The notes under the pieces were generated by a model. The model did not search any database and was not told the origin of the DNA. It saw only the letters and a list, made by a program, of their open reading frames with translations. The position numbers and the translations under genes are program-made. A stretch of DNA of 64,000 bases from Certhia americana (lineage: Eukaryota; Chordata; Aves; Passeriformes; Certhiidae), in the NCBI GenBank assembly GCA_018697195.1, contig JAGMWU010000028.1, forward strand, positions 6,712,409-6,776,408, written 5' to 3'. Positions 44,606 to 58,636 of the stretch are shown in pieces. Within the stretch, counting starts at the first letter, position 1; the number at the start of each line of letters is the position of its first letter.

Positions 44606-47224
44606 GTTTGTGACTGGCAGTGGTCTCCTATCTAGAGGCAGAAATGATGAAACAGCCCAGGTGGAGAAGCAGGAGTCCCCCCCTTTCGGGGTCAGCCACA
44701 TGTGGGTTGGTTCCTCTTCACCACCCCAGAGCCATCCCATCACCAACACTGTGAGTGTCCTCCACATCACACCTTCATGGTTGCACAGCTGTGACTCATG
44801 AAAATCAGCTCCATATTCCATTGTTCAGAGTTATCATTCATGACTGGACATTAATGGCTGTTCTTTGCTGTCCATGCCATGGGAGATCATGCTGGACAGA
44901 GAGCCCTGCACGACCCCAGCCTGCGTGTGCATGGCCCAAGGGCACACACTGATCTCCTGGGTTATCAGACCCCAGCCTGCTGGGCAACCACATCTCCTGT
45001 CAGCTCCCACACACACAGCAGCTGCTCCTGCCTGGGACTGACACTGTTCATTAATGTGTACTCACAAATCTCTATGAGGCTTTTTAAGATCATCAGGTCT
45101 TTCAGGGTGAGAGAAGCCCTCAAGAACTAACTGAATGTCACAAGTAGCTCTTGTGACCCTCACGAGGTCTTCAGCTGCCCTCACAGAACCCTCCCACTGC
45201 TGTGGTACCATTTGACTGAGGAAATTGAGGCATGACACCACAAACCACTTCCTTGGAGCTGACAGCATAAAGAGAAGGAGAATTGCCATTATTTAGTCTA
45301 ACCACCCATCCTGCACAAGGGAGAGAGCCCCAGAGGTTGGCCCAATGTTCAGGCACCTTGGAGTCTTCTCTTGTCAGCTTACAATTCCCAAAGCATTTCA
45401 TTTCATAGGCAATAAAAAGAGCAAATCATCTTGTTGCAGATGAAGAATGAAATTTCTCCCCCCTGAATTATAGGATGCTTTTTATAATGGCAGGATATAT
45501 TTCTAGAATATTTACAAGTCAATGTGTCTGTTCAGAATTTAAAATAAACTGCCCTTTAAATATGTGCCAGCTGCTGTGACTCCCGGTGCTGGGCCGGAAG
45601 GAGGTTTGTAGTGTTGTCACAAACACCCATGTCCGGAGAGAACAAGGACAAGCTGTTCCTGTGTGTCCTCAGCCGCTACTCTTGTTAACAAAAATTCCAC
45701 CTGTCCTTCAGATTGACACCACGAGTGCCAGCAAGGCCTAATTATGTGGGTAAGGGGACAGGAACAGGGCAGGATATTAACACCTGATGCATTTCCCCTC
45801 TTTCACACACTTGTGTTTCTTTGTTTCCCATCTCCCATTCCCTCTCCCTCCATGCCATGTGAACTGTGTTGGGCCTCTATTCCCAGGACACTGCCCATGG
45901 AAGGCTCTTCTGAGGCACCTCGCACCTTTGTGCTGCCAGAAAAGTGAGAGGCAGAAATCAGGAATGAAGAGCACCATGGAGTCATTGCTAGTCCAGAGCT
46001 CTCCAAAACCTCTTCTCAGACCCTGTGTGAGTCAGTGGCTAAAATAAACCACAATTACTAGGAATTCAGGGCAAGATCTATATATGGTTCAGAACCCATT
46101 GGTTCTGAGATGAGCTGGAGATATTTTTTAAGGGATCTGCATTCAGCACACACAGAAATTCAGAAACATGAACACATCTATTGAGTGTGTACAGTGGTGC
46201 ACTTAGGAATGAGGATAAGGCCAAGCACCAGGTAGGAAGAAATAAAGCAGCAAATCCTGCTCCCTCCAGGCAAACTCTCACTTTTCCCTCTGCTGCTGGG
46301 CTTTAAAAACAGCAATAGGGATGACAACCAGGACATAACTGAGCCTGTTGCATCCCTGTTGCAAGTTATCTGGGACAGACAAAAAGGCAGCTTTACCAGG
46401 GGGAAAGTCAGCAAGGAAGGGAATAGGAAACAGTCCCCTGGAAATGTGTGTGAGATCTCCCACTCATCACTGCAGGAACTGTACACACAACTCACTCTCC
46501 CATCCAAGAATTATGAAACGAGCCTCTTGGAAAAGGCACTTGAAACTGAAATGCAACTTTCAAACTCATCCTGTATTGGGTCAGTCTGTTTTTGAGGCAA
46601 TCATCCAAAAAAACCTGATCCCTGGATGTGGTCTCTCAGCTGCCTGGGTGATTCCTTTACTTCCTCCAAGGGCATTTCCAGTGTCTTGTCACCACTCTGG
46701 GCTGCTTCCTCCAAGTGTCAATGCCACCTTCTGTAGCCCCACAAGAAGCAGTGGTATCGACCTTTGGGCTGCAAAAGACACAGAATAGATTGCTGTGACA
46801 ACAGGCACGTCAGAGATAAAAACACGTCTTCACCAGCCTGAGAAAAGTCAGTCACAGAAAAATCCTGTGGCCATGGGCTTTTAAACCTGAACAAACTCAG
46901 CTGTGTCACAGCACTGAGTACCCCACAGGCAGGCCCAGGATTCTGCTCTGAAGGGAGAGCACTGATTTAGCACCCAGGAACTTCTTCCGTTCAGCAACAC
47001 TGGAGTAGGAGGAAGGAATTAGAAGTCCTTTGTGCATCTAATACCCAGGATTATTCTCATGGAGTATTTTCTTGGATCAGTCCAGCTGACTTAAACTACT
47101 ATCCTATACAGACTTCAGTGAGTGGGGGTGGAATGCAGCCATGGCAGGGACAGGATTTTAAACATTACAGCAATGGGATGATAAAACTCTTTAGAATATT
47201 ATTTACAAGACTATTTACAAGAAC
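44606..47224. other. Gene-free DNA
   Basis: Nothing was recognised. Confidence 0.6.
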
Positions 47225-47500
47225 ATGCAATGACAGGACAACAAGGAATGGCTTCAAACTGAAAAAGGGTAGGTTTAGATGCAGTATTAGAAAAAAAAAT
47301 TTTCCATATGAGGGTGGTGAGGCCCTGGCACAGACTGCCCAGAGAAACTTTGGCTGCCCCATCTTTGGAGGTGTCCAAGGTCAGGCTGGATGGGGCTTGG
47401 AGCAACCTGGGATAGTAGAAGTTGTCTCTGCCCATGGCAAAGAGTGGAATGGGATGAGCTTTGAGGTCCCTCCCAACTGAAAGCACTCCATGACTTTATG
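47225..47500 (+). mobile_element. CR1 fragment, plus strand
   Basis: It contains aaggaatggcttcaaactga, gcacagactgcccagagaaa, ccaaggtcaggctggatggg and gaggtccctcccaactgaaa. It resembles the 5735-6016 copy. Confidence 0.9.
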
Positions 47501-47794
47501 AACGCACTTTTACATCAGTAATTCCTATGCCAGGGGCATGGAGCAGTGTGGGACATTTTAAAACCTGACTGTCTCCAACACCTATACGTTCTACAAGTCC
47601 TAAAACAAGCAGTCTCAATTATTTACTCATTTCTAGAAAGTTAAAACCATCAGAGAGACAGAACCAAACAGACAATTCCTCTCTGATCTACACCAATTTC
47701 TGGTTGAATGCATCTCACCTTATTAATTTCATTTTTTATTTTCATCAAAGAAGCAAACTCTGTCAGGACTGGAAACATTCTCTCAGGTGATGTC

Positions 47795-48262
47795 CACGGC
47801 AGGAGGGTTCAGGAAGGACATTGAGGAGCTGGAAAGAATCCAGAGCTGGGAATGGAGCTGGTAACAGAGCTGTGGAAGGGTCTGGAACACCAGGAGAAGC
47901 TGAGGGAGCTGCAGGGGCTCACCCTGGAGAAGGGGAGGCTCAGGGGGAACCTTCTGGCTCTGCACAACTCCCTGACAGGAGGGGGCAGCCAGGTGGGGGT
48001 CAGGCTCTGCTCCCAGGGAACAGGGACAGGACAGGAGGAAACAGCATCAAGTTGTACCAGAAAAGGTTCAGGCTGGACATCCAGAGAAATTTCTCCACGG
48101 AAAGGGTGGTCAGGCATTGGAAGGGGCTGCCCAGGGACTCCAGATGATGGATGAAAGGAACGCCTGGACATGGCACTGAATGCTCTGGACTGGATGACAA
48201 GGTGAGGGTCAAGCATAGGTTGGACTCAATGATCTCAGAAGTCTTTTCCAACCTGATTCTAT
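47795..48262 (+). mobile_element. CR1 fragment, longest copy, plus strand
   Basis: About 470 bp reaches upstream into the region ggaagggtctggaacaccag and gagaaggggaggctcagggg. The usual 3' end follows (aggttcaggctggacatcca, ggttggactcaatgatctca, aacctgattctatttctag). Confidence 0.9.
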
Positions 48263-48429
48263 TTCTAGAAGAAATCAGACCAAGGATTTTGGTCTCTTTT
48301 GTTTCCATCAAGGGATTGTTTTTGCCTGAAAAAAATTAGGTCCTGACTTTATCCAGCAGCACAGACCAGATAAATCTACACCAGGTAAAGCAGCAAAATG
48401 CCAGAGAAGCAGGTAAACCACTTGAGAGG

Positions 48430-48860
48430 AAAGCTAATGTCTTTACAAACAATTTGATGGGTGAAGGTATGGGTGGTATGGGTGTTAAAGTCTTTGAAAT
48501 GGATCTTAAAGTCTCTGCTAACTTTGGTTTGTTGCAGAATCCAGGCAGCTTGGTTCCTGAAACAGCCAAGTGTCTGCACAAGCCTGAACTTTGGGGTAAA
48601 ATGACGGGTTCAAGGGGACATGCGGTTGGGTGTTCAGGAAGGCTGTACCTTCCTGGTACCTCGGCCAATGGGGAGAGGAAGAGGGCAAGGTGGGCCCAGG
48701 AGTTCAGGATAAAAGGAGGCTGCCCCCTCAGAAACCCCGAGAGAAAATCCAGCGGGAATGTGCCCTGGTGAACTCTGTCCCTTTATTTGAATAAAGCTGC
48801 AGGACTTCTCTGTCTCCTTTTTGGACGTAAACCTCTGGCGTTTGTGGAATTTTCCTGACA
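48430..48860 (+). mobile_element. LTR remnant, plus strand
   Basis: It shows a CCAAT box (cggccaatggggag), a TATA-like box (aggataaaaggagg near 48706), then aataaagctgcagg and ctgtctcctttttggacg, ending tttcctgaca at 48860. It matches 37282-37640 on the opposite strand block by block. No target-site duplication was found. Confidence 0.65.
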
Positions 48861-49239
48861 CCCTCAATCTCTCCATCTGTGAACGGAACCACCTGGAAGC
48901 TGCCACGGGAGCAAAGCCAAGCCTCGGGGTTATCTGCACACCTGAAGGGTGCAAGACACACAAAGTAGGGCAAACCCAAGGTACTACAAGAACCACATCT
49001 CAGCAATGTTCTCTGGACAAACACCAAACCCTGTGACCTTGGAAAGGCACAATAAATGTTCCTCTTGATGCAAGAATGAGGCTTTTAAAATGAATCACAA
49101 GTCTCAAGTACAAGGCACGGGGCAAGACCGAAGCCTTTGAACCTGAAGGACTACTGTTATCCTCTATAACCATAAATCAACAAAAAAACAGAAACAAGGG
49201 CACCACAGCTGCCCGGGCTTTTCCCTCTGAGAGACACAG

Positions 49240-49420
49240 GACCACCGTCGGTGTGAGGGGAGAGCAGGGCCATGACAGGAGAGTGGAGTGTGAGGGGCGA
49301 AGGGGGTCTGTGAGGGAAGAGAGAGGCCACTAGGGGGGAGTGGAACAATGAGGGGGGAGGTGGGTGTGAGGTGAGAAGGGGTTGTAAGGGGAGAACAGGG
49401 GTGTGAGGTGAGAAGGAGCG
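49240..49420. repeat. G-rich purine tract with GTGAGGGGAGA-like repeats
   Basis: The plus strand is dominated by G and A, with recurring gtgagg(g)gaga and gtgaggtgagaagg and several GGGG runs. It lies directly upstream of the TMEM9 CpG island. Confidence 0.75.
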
Positions 49421-49654
49421 GGGCTATCCCGCGGCTCAGCCCCAGGGCGGGGCGGCGCTGCTCCGCGCGGGAAGCCAGGCGGGAGCTGCCCGGGGCCATG
49501 TCCCCCGAAGGCCGCTCCGGCAATGGCAGCCGCCGCACCCGCTCAGCTCTGCGGGACCCGGGCCCGCCCTCAGCGCCAGCCTGGATGCCTGCCCTCCGAT
49601 TGGCCAGAGGTGCTGTCTGTCACTGGGCGTCACGTTCCACAGCCAATGGGAGTG

Positions 49655-49701
49655 CGGGGAGGTGCGGGGCGGGGCCGCGCTGGGGCTGGAGCGAGGGACA
49701 G
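49655..49701 (+). other. TMEM9: TMEM9 non-coding exon 1 (5' end approximate)
   Basis: A strong donor, GGGACAG followed by gtaagg, ends at 49701 inside the CpG island just downstream of CCAAT and GC boxes. The exon would splice to 52045, nine bases before the ATG. The 5' end is a guess. Confidence 0.55.
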
Positions 49702-49763
49702 GTAAGGAAGGGGCAGATATGGGGTAGGTGTGGCTGGGGACCTGAGGGGACTCGGGCCCGGCA

Positions 49764-49800
49764 CTGGCCCTGGCCCTGGCCCTGGCCCTGGCCCTGGCCC
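49764..49800. repeat. (CTGGCC)n hexanucleotide repeat
   Basis: About six perfect copies of CTGGCC lie in TMEM9 intron 1 within the CpG island, near a short (CGG)5 at about 49851. Confidence 0.9.
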
Positions 49801-50057
49801 GCTCCCCGTACCCGGGGCAGGACTGTTTGAGACCCGGGGCCCGGGGGAGACGGCGGCGGCGGCGGCTTGCACTGCAGGGAAGGCGGGTGGAACCGGGCGG
49901 TGGAAGCCCCTGGAGGGCTGAGGGGGCATCCGGGCCTTGGGCAGGAATTGAGGGGTCCGGTCCTGCCCTGTGTCCGGGTCGGTGTCGGGGGTGGTTCGAG
50001 CGTAGTTCCGGAAGGGAAACGGGCCGGGGTCTGAGAAGGGCTCCTGGTGATGTTCCC

Positions 50058-50205
50058 AGAATCAATCCCAGAATGGTTCGAATGGGAAGGGACCATAAAG
50101 CGCATCCAGTCCCAAGCCCTGCCATGGGCAAGGATTCCTTCCACAAGACCAGGCTCCAAGCCCCGTGCACCTTGGCCTTGGACACTTTCAGGAATGTGGA
50201 GGTTA
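50058..50205 (-). mobile_element. CR1 3' fragment, minus strand
   Basis: It reads cccagaatggttcgaatggg, aagggaccataaagcgcatc and ccttggccttggacactttc. It sits at the edge of the TMEM9 CpG island. Confidence 0.85.
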
Positions 50206-51334
50206 AAGATTACATGATTATTGGGCACTTACAGGGAAGAGCATGGGGTGGTTGTGTGCAGCAGTGCTCTGGACAGCCTTTCGTGGGGGCTCATTGTGGG
50301 AGCTGCCACACTCACAGCCCCCAAGAACATCACCTCAAGCACGCTGTGGTTACTGCGCTAGTGGGTTTTGGTCCAGATGCAGCTACTTTTGGCCATATGG
50401 CTGCTGTGGGCAGGGCTGATGGTCTGGAGAAAATAGATCTGAGGCATGTGTGCACGTGTCCCTTTGCTGTCAAACTTGAAGATAAAGATGCCTTAATTAT
50501 CCTTTGTGTGGCTGAGGGTGTTCTGCAGTTCATGGTGCATGAACTCTGCCCAGGTTCTAAGTTTTTGTTTATGGTCAAAAAACAAGATCACTTGTTTTCC
50601 CCTATTATTAAAAGCAATATTTATGAGTTGTTCAGATATTCTGAACACAGCTGAGAAGCTAAAAGTGAATTCCAGGTACATGCCCCATTGTTGTGTTTAA
50701 AATTCAGACAAAAGTCCAGACCACTTAAAAAAAGTCCACTTAAAATGAGGAGTGTGCACTGGGCAGCTCAATCAGTCCCATTCCCCAGATCTGTGATGAT
50801 CTGAATCCCTGATGTACATGGGAGTCCCCTGGAAAGGACCATTGAAGAGATTTTTGAAACTGTGGTGCAAAATCTTAATAATTCATGGGATGAGGTGGTA
50901 GGACTGGGGATGCATTTTGGAGGTCTGGCAGCTTGTTAGAAGTTGCTGGTGTTTTGTTTAGATAAAAAAGAAAGGAACTTGGTGTTTGTAATCCATTATG
51001 TGAATTCAAGGTGGTGTTGACATAGATAAAGCTAAGGGTGATGGAATATTGCAATCATTTAAATCCCAATGGAATCAGGTCAGGTGATGGAGTACCAGTA
51101 CCTGGAGTAAGCTGTGGGATTACCTGGGAACTGATTAATGAAGGTGTAAATTCACTTCCCCTTCCTCTGCTGAAACAGATCTTCTGTGCTGAACCAAGGA
51201 CCCCAACACCTGCTCCACCTTTTCTCTCTGAGGGTGAATGCCAGCCTGGCCAAGGCCAACTTGCCTTTTGTGACACAGGGAATAAATTCATATTCTTATG
51301 GATTTGTGGAAGCACATGTCTTTGGAACAACTTT

Positions 51335-51405
51335 ATCCACACACACGAGGGTTGGAAGGAGATGATCTTTACAGTCCCTTCCAGCCCAAACCATTCTGTG
51401 ATGTG
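51335..51405 (+). mobile_element. Short CR1 3' end
   Basis: It reads gggttggaaggagatgatct, ttacagtcccttccagccca and aaccattctgtgatg. Confidence 0.75.
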
Positions 51406-52044
51406 TAGCAAAAGGCGTTAATGAATTCACCAAGCTACCAGCATGAAGTAATATTAAAATCAGGATTTAATGAACAGGTATCTTGACATAAAGCAGGTTT
51501 AGGAATTGGTTTGGAATACTTAAGAATATTCCATCCCTTTCCCATAGCTCATGACAGGAAAATACGTCATTCCCTTCAGCAGCAAGACTTTGAGTGTCAG
51601 AAGATGAATTATTTACCATTCATGACAGTGCAGCAGGGAGGCCTCAGTGCACTGCTTTTGGTCACTCTTGCTCCATGGTTTTCCTAGTTCTGTGTCTTTT
51701 AATGAGCAAAACTGTCAGCACCAAAATATCTATAGCTGGGCTCCAGGGCAGTAAGAGAGGAACATGAGGTTTTGTGCAAGTCCAATTGTAAGGAAGTCAG
51801 CAATAATTTTGCAGGGATGGGGTAGTTTGGATGTGTGGCTGTACAGGGTAGAAGCTCTTCTGACAGGAGTGTTCTTGAGATCTGTGTTGTTTCCAAGAGT
51901 TTCTGGCTGACATCAGCTGTGATTCAGGAACAAATTTCTTCTTCCTGGGAAAAACAGGCAAGTGGGCCACAAATCTCTGACTACCTCATTGTGGCTGCTT
52001 TCAGCTGAGATGCTCTATCCTTGTTGTGAGTTTTGTTCCCTCAG

Positions 52045-55297
<3,253 letters not shown>

Positions 55298-57494
55298 GCC
55301 CTGCTGGGCTCTGCCACATCAGGACACCCCAGCGTTGGAATGGAACCTCCAACCCTCCTTGGTTCACCATCTCCAGAGGGCGCAGCAGCCCCAAAGACTT
55401 CTCTGGTCTTGTCCCCTGCCCTTTCCCTGCCCAGTTGTGCTGGCCCCCGGGCTGTGGCTGCCATGTGGAGCTCAGCTGAACACGGGCGCTCCATCAGCCC
55501 ATACCATCAGGGACAGGGGCTGGGAACAGAGTGCTGGGAGCTGGTTGAGTCTTCCTGGGATAAAAATAGTGGGAGAATTTTTATGTGCGATAAATTATGT
55601 GATGCTTCTCCAGGATGCAGCAGCCACCTCCTCCTCTTCCTCCAATGTGCACTGACAGTCCCTGGGCATTGCGGTGCTGGGCCATGTGCGCAGCACAGGA
55701 ACAAAGGGGAGGAGGTTTCTGCCAATGGGCACTGCTGCTTCCACTTATCCTGATGTAAATGGAGAGATTTCCATACCTCTGGAGTCTGTCCAGCTTTACA
55801 CCAGCATAACTGAGACTGCTTCTGGGCAGGTGAATATCACAAAACCTGTTAGTACCTACATCAGTAAGAGTCCTAACAGGTAAAAAGCTGATTTACATTC
55901 CTATCTTTTTGTGTTTTACCAATAGATAAATACCTTCTGGGGTGAAACCTCTCCATTTGTACCCACACTGGTGACCCTTGGTGTTCTCACAGGATGGGCA
56001 GCAGCCATTTGTGTCCAAGAGAGCTGGGGCAAAGGCTCTCCTTAAGCACTGGAAACACCTGTCAGGGCCCTGTGAAGTGGACACTTGTGCCACTCAGAAC
56101 ACTTCAAAAGCTCTGACTGACTTGGGCTGTGTGGAGGAAACTGCTGTGGTTCTGCCATGTGTATTGATCCCACTGAGAACATTTGGAATTTATGGTATAG
56201 TACCTCCACATTACATGCAGACAAAGATCTACTACCTGAGTTGCTTTTTTTCAGGGGGAAAAAACCCCATCATGCCAGGTCTGGGGCTCTCTATCTGCCT
56301 CCCAGTGCCAAGCAGGTGAGCTGATGCCACCTCAAGCCAGAGCTGTGGTTATGGCACTACAGGAGCGTCCCTGGCACTGCTCCCTGCTGACAGCAACTGT
56401 CTTGCTCTAGGAGAGCCAGGCTTGGAACATGGGCAGACCAGAGTCCTGCTTGGCACAGGTTAGTAACTTAACTTCTCCGGGCTATCCCCTGGGAAAGCTG
56501 AGCAGACTGGAATTCTTCCTTTGCAGGAAGCTGAGAAATCATTGCTAAAAGCCTAACTGGGAGAGGTGTCAATCACTGCCCTGCGTGCTGGGGCCAGCAG
56601 CTGCTAGTGGAGCATCCAGCCCTCCAAGCTGACCCTGCCAGACAATCTCAGCAGCTTTTGGGTTACCCTTCAGCACCTCACTGGGCTAAAAAGGACCCAG
56701 AGCATCACGTTATACCAAGATCACATTTTCCTCGGCTCATCTTTGTTCCCTGGTGCTCAATTCTGGGCCTTCCTCCCCTTTGTAGAAGCCCCATCTTGCC
56801 TGTCCTTCCCTCTCCGTGTGAATCTTGCGTGGACAGGAAGTGAGGTCCCTGGGATCCGTTTTTTTCCCTTCAAGGGCAGGAACAAGCAGCGCTGGTGGGG
56901 GGCGCTTCCCGGGGCCGGGCTGATGGGTCCATCTGGTGGCCGTCATTCCCGACTGGCACCAGGAAATGGCCGGGCACCAGTAGGTGGTTGCTGCTGCCAC
57001 GTACCTGCTGAGCCTGCAGGGTGGAGGAGTTTGGTGAGCAGCAGCCCCCGACCTTCCTCTGACCCCTCCAGGGGCAGCTAGGAAATAGGATCAGAGAGGA
57101 GGGAGAAAACAAAAGTTTTGGAAAAAGTTAGAAAACTTACAGCAAGTAAGGTGTAGAGAGGCTGCAAAAAATACCACTGCCTGATTAATTACTTGATTTG
57201 TTAATTAGCTGATCAGTTTTGCCCTGTATATTATCCTCCCCAGCCTTGAATTTCCAAGCCCCTTCCCCTTCCTGTGTCCCCTCCCTGGCTCACCGGAGCA
57301 TCCCCCAGCAGGCACATCCTATCTGGCCTTGCTCCTAGACCCATTCACAGCCCACAGCAGTGGTTCCCATCTCTCCAGACATGGGGCAGTGGGAGTCAAT
57401 AACTTAACTTCTTATCCTAAAAGGGAATGTGAAAAATGAAGGACCTCTTAGAACCAAATCCAGCTGCTTTGACATCTTGCCACAGGTGGTGTGC
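55298..57494. other. 3' regions of the convergent TMEM9 and MGAT4C-like genes
   Basis: It holds the untranslated 3' ends of both genes. I found no canonical AATAAA in the expected orientation for either gene, so the 3' ends are not placed. No other gene was recognised. Confidence 0.6.
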
Positions 57495-58636
57495 TCAAGT
57501 GCCTGCTTTGGTCCAAATATCAATGCTCTGGATGATGAGCCACTCACTCTGATCCTGGGTCACCCGGATCCTCACACACTCAACAGGCCCAGGCAGGACC
57601 CTCTCCAGGTCCCGCTGCTCCAGGGTCCCCTTCTCAAAGGAGCCCACAGGGATGTAGGAAGAGCAGTCCCAGCTGCGGTCCCGGTGCTGGCCCAGCTCTA
57701 GCAGTCCTGCGCGCAGGAAATCGCCCGGGCGCTCCATAGAACCCGTGCGCACCCGGACACGGCTGACTCGGGCTGGCTGCTGGAACACGATGGAAAAAGT
57801 ACTGCCAGCTGCTGGGTCTTTGCCCCAAAAGTACCCCTGTGCTGAGCTGTAGGCCTTGAGGGGCTCGTAGTTCTCAAAGATTGACATGCTGGTGTACAGG
57901 GATGCTGGCGGGTTGTCTGGGAGGTCCAAGGCATCGGACTGGAAATCCTCGTCCTCCAGCCGGTTGACGGTGCCCTGGAAGGAGGAGTAGAGGCCCATGT
58001 GCTGGAAGAGGGATGGTTTGAAGCGGATCACATTCTTCTGGGCGAGCAGTTGGCGGAAGTGGACCATCAGCCAGTCACAGGGCATTTCCTGGTAGAAGAG
58101 GAGGAGGAAGCGAGCCAGGCGAGGAAGGTCACTGGAGCGGTAGAGCTTTCCGATATAGCCCAGCTTGGAGAATTCAAGAGTGGCCCAGTTGGAACCCTCC
58201 TGGGAAGCCAGTGCTCTGCGGATGGCTGTCAGGAAGGACCTGGCACTCCACACGTCGTCCTCTATCATCAGGTAGTAGGAGGAGAGGTTGGCAGCGAAGG
58301 CGAGCAAGAAGGCGTAGTCCATGTTCTGCTTGGAGCGGAATCTTACTCGCTCCTCTGCATCATTGAAGTTCCTCTTCAGGCCTTCCAGGGTGGGGTAGAA
58401 CTCAGGGGGAGCATGGATGAGCAGGAGCCGACCCAGAAGGATGTGGCGAGCAAACTTCTGGGCGATGGTGGCGGCAACGCGCACGTTCCAGCCAGGATCA
58501 GTATCAGCCAGGTGCACCACCACCACCATCTCCTGCAGCTCCTCCTCCGTGGACTGGCTGAAGAGGGACTGAAGCGTGGCTGGGAGGTAGAAACCACGTG
58601 GCCTCTGCACAGACGCCAATCCCACTGCCAGGAATT
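57495..58636 (-). CDS. MGAT4C-like exon 3 (catalytic and C-terminal domains)
   Basis: The acceptor tgccttgcag lies before 58636 and the TGA is at 57497-57495. A single 1142-nt exon encodes residues 87-466, including EDDV at 58262-58251 and a second sequon, NLS, at residue 203. One large exon for the whole catalytic part matches the simple structure of MGAT4C rather than the many exons of MGAT4A and MGAT4B. Confidence 0.92.

Larger units (their letters stand above)
49405..50045 (+). promoter_or_regulatory. TMEM9: CpG island and TMEM9 promoter
   Basis: CpG-dense sequence carries two CCAAT boxes (inverted attgg at 49599-49603, direct ccaat at 49643-49647) and GC boxes (ggggcgggg near 49666; another near 49443). 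No TATA box is seen, which fits a broadly expressed gene. Transcription probably starts between the direct CCAAT box and the donor at 49702; the exact start cannot be read from sequence. Confidence 0.75.
50046..52044 (+). other. TMEM9 intron 1, remainder
   Basis: It contains two short CR1 fragments (about 50058-50205 and 51335-51405). No exon was recognised in the rest. Confidence 0.7.

Noticed and set aside
47795..48262. Open frames resembling fragments of a reverse-transcriptase-type protein
   Set aside because: The sequence is the CR1 3' region. The frames are short and broken, so no coding entry was made.
49436..50654. Long open frames on both strands in the TMEM9 CpG island (249 and 275 codons)
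   Set aside because: GC-rich DNA lacks stop codons. The frames cross the (CTGGCC)n repeat and a CR1 fragment and show no conserved domain.
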